From assembly GCF_963678635.1 (NCBI RefSeq), contig NC_087068.1:51934731-51998730 (forward strand): a DNA stretch of 64,000 nucleotides, read 5' to 3'. How positions within the stretch are numbered: position 1 is the stretch's first letter; the number at the start of each line of letters is the position of its first letter. Below the pieces are notes generated by a model that worked only from the letters and a program-made list of their open reading frames with translations, ran no database searches and was not told the origin of the DNA. Below are positions 62,378 through 64,000 of the stretch, piece after piece. Made by a program: the position numbers and the translations under genes. The DNA is from Symsagittifera roscoffensis (lineage: Eukaryota > Xenacoelomorpha > Acoela > Convolutidae).

Positions 62378-63848
62378 GAACTTGAGAAGATGTGCTATGA
62401 GAATCTCAACAGGAAGGGAAGGAGTGCTGAATTAGATGAAGTGCATCCGATTGATGTTCATCCTTCTCAGCGCATCATTGAATACGAGCCGAATGAACGT
62501 AAGTTTGAACAGACATTTTATCAATCCAAAGGTTAGAAAAAATTAAAAGTGATAGTGTGACGAATCCGTGTCAGTACAAAACAGTCCAATACAAAACAGT
62601 CCCATACATAAGAGTCCAGAAAACTGTGAAAATGAACGAAAAACAGTCCGATACAAAACAGTCCGAAAAACTGTCCCAAGTAATAACAAGCCGGCGACCT
62701 TAAACCGGACTGTTTTGTATTGGGCTGTTTTTTTTTTTCCTTCATTTCATAATTTTTTGAACTATTTTGTATTGGACTGTTTTGTATGGGATTGTCCAAT
62801 ACTGGCAAGAATTTATAAAATTTCTTTTTAGTTGTCTTTAAGCTTTGCAGATACAAATAATTAAAGTCCTTTATCATGTTAAAAATTTCCAAAACTTTTT
62901 GATAACCCATTTTTGGATCTACTTAACAATCGCCCTCCTTTTGGTATCTACTAAAGAATTGCCACCCCTATATATAAAAACACTAAACTAGAGCGTTGTT
63001 TGGTTTTTGTTTGATTTTTGCTGTAATCTGATTGGTCAAAAAATTGACACCTTAATCAGGGGCGGATCTAGGATTTTCTCGAGGGGGGGGGGGGGGGGTT
63101 GCGAATTTTCAAATTTTTTTAGGTCGAACAATTTGATTTTTAAGCTCTTCCAAAGCACTAAAAAGTCCCTGTTTTGGCCAACATTTCTGCCCCGTAGGCA
63201 AAATTTTGAAAAACAGGTCAAAAAAGGCGTTTTTAAGCACTTTTTGGACAATTTTGACCAAAAAATCGCATTTTTTCTGCGAGCGCTCCCCCCTCAAAAT
63301 TAGTATATATTGGCGCCGAAGGCGCCTTTAGACAAACTTAAGGGTCCGTCACTAAAAATGGATATCTCAAAATAGTACAAAGGGGGACCCTTTGTATCGG
63401 CAGGGGGTCGAATACCTGAGAGGGGGGGGGCGTCCGCCCCCCCCCCCCCCCCCTAAATCCGCCCCTGACCTTAATCTATTTAACAATTGCCCCCTTTCTT
63501 GAAACAGACGGGGGATTATTAAGTAGATCCCCATTTTTCGCAGACTTCAGTCGAATCTACCAATGGCAGGACACTCTGGGGGAGATAGTTGCCAAATACT
63601 ACATCCCCCCGATCAACACTTCCCTCCTTTGGGGCGATGCAAGAAAGTACTGTTATTCAAACACCTTTGAAAATGGAACACCTGCAGCCTACTCTGAACA
63701 TGAAAATCATAGCGAAACCAAATGGGTGAGTGCTGAGCTTGCTGTTGGCTTTTCAACCGAAGAGATAGAACAGATTTTGAGCAATCAGGAACTGAGCAGG
63801 TACTACAACCAACAGAGAAGGGCCCCGTCATTAAAACAACAATTTTGA
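62378..63848 (+). CDS. Last two coding exons of an unrecognised host gene
   Basis: Exon 62378-62498 (acceptor TTTAG, donor CGTAAGT, phase 0 in, phase 1 out) reads ELEKMCYENLNRKGRSAELD and on to HPSQRIIEYEPNE. It joins exactly to 63544-63848 (acceptor TTTTTCGCAG), reading HFSRIYQWQDTLGEIVAKYY, IPPINTSLLWGDARKYCYSN, then SAELAVGFSTEEIEQILSNQ and a stop after KQQF. About 140 residues of C-terminus, soluble, no membrane segment; no domain I can name. Codon use and GC are clearly higher than the flanks and both splice sites are strong, so it is real. Upstream exons are not found; the BEL element may lie in one of its introns. The intron between the two exons is 1045 bp, of which about 850 bp is inserted mobile DNA. 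Confidence 0.75.
62575..62812. mobile_element. Fold-back element with ACAGTCCAATACAAA arms
   Basis: The left arm carries repeats of ACAAAACAGTCCAATACAAA and the right arm the reverse complements (TTTGTATTGGACTGTTTTGT). A second inner pair (AACAGTCCGATACAAAACAG against ACTGTTTTGTATTGGGCTG) makes a double hairpin. Frames on both strands here are by-products. Confidence 0.65.
62915..63530. mobile_element. MITE, GGATCTAC family, interrupted by another MITE
   Basis: The ends GGATCTACTTAACAATCGCC and the complement of GGATTATTAAGTAGATCC are inverted repeats. The 8-bp direct repeats CCATTTTT (62907-62914 and 63531-63538) flank it. Without the nested element it is about 197 bp, matching the 202-bp copy at 44799. 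The right-hand duplicated CCATTTTT forms the pyrimidine tract of the exon acceptor at 63543. Confidence 0.88.
63057..63467. mobile_element. hAT-like MITE nested in the previous element
   Basis: The terminal inverted repeats CAGGGGCGGAT are flanked by a perfect 8-bp duplication ACCTTAAT (63049-63056 and 63468-63475). It is 411 bp with long subterminal G and C runs that can pair, no transposase frame. The CAGGG start and 8-bp duplication fit the hAT superfamily. Confidence 0.88.
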
Positions 63849-64000
63849 AGCAGTCCGCTTTTTAGAAGTGACTGAAAATTATTTATTTCCCGCACGTATA
63901 TAATAATGTATTCGTTTTTTATACCGAGACTAAATGTCGTTTTACTGTGAAAGTATAGTCCAAAAGTTTTAATTTTTCACTGATTTTTCTCGGTACTAAG
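63849..64000 (+). other. 3' flank of the unrecognised gene
   Basis: AT-rich sequence after the stop codon with no clear canonical AATAAA before the window ends. Probably 3' UTR. Confidence 0.45.

Noticed and set aside
63007-63303. 98-codon plus-strand frame and two minus-strand frames
   Set aside because: They lie inside the hAT-like MITE and run through its G-tract; by-products of a non-coding element.

Overview
The window is AT-rich nuclear DNA from an animal, most likely an invertebrate. Genes have spliceosomal GT-AG introns, and metazoan gene types (an A-type cyclin, a tetraspanin-like gene) are scattered through a sea of retrotransposons (BEL/Pao, Ty3-like, at least three kinds of non-LTR element), MITEs and segmental duplications. 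I see nothing bacterial (no operons or ribosome-binding sites) and no CRISPR or rRNA. The species cannot be named from the sequence alone.

Host genes. (1) A complete cyclin A gene on the minus strand, 8 coding exons between 6082 and 1932, 371 residues, all splice phases consistent. (2) A tetraspanin-like gene on the plus strand, modelled as three exons (39644-41913). (3) The last two coding exons (62378-62498 and 63544-63848) of a plus-strand gene I do not recognise.

Layout. 1-6.1 kb: cyclin A and its 3' flank. 7.4-11.2 kb: a decayed plus-strand non-LTR element with a PHD-like finger, reverse transcriptase and a C-terminal zinc/nuclease-like tail. 11.2-13.2 kb: a decayed minus-strand endonuclease/RT LINE. 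13.2-17.3 kb: an array with a 1371-bp higher-order unit. 17.3-19.5 kb: an A-rich decayed coding block. The 9.8-19.5 kb block then recurs head-to-tail from 19503 to about 27430, with a different internal structure. 28.6-37.6 kb is a second tandem duplication (about 4.7 and 4.3 kb units) carrying LINE RT pieces, membrane-protein-like fragments and a GC-rich 45-bp minisatellite. 37.6-39.5 kb holds a tRNA-like SINE fragment, a fold-back element and G-runs. 42.4-47.7 kb contains a duplicated LINE 3' end with a MITE between the copies. 48.6-49.7 kb is a Ty3-type polyprotein tail. 51142-60280 is a young, nearly intact BEL/Pao retrotransposon on the minus strand. 62.5-63.5 kb holds a fold-back element and a MITE nested inside another MITE, all in the last intron of the third gene.

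Most striking signals. The BEL/Pao leader carries three tandem copies of a roughly 118-bp module whose 11-bp stem is perfectly paired in every copy, although four base pairs differ between copies, each change being compensated. Its LTR contains a tRNA-like segment with A- and B-box motifs, also found as a free copy near 37.9 kb. Its gag/pol frame is broken at a 17-bp tandem duplication.
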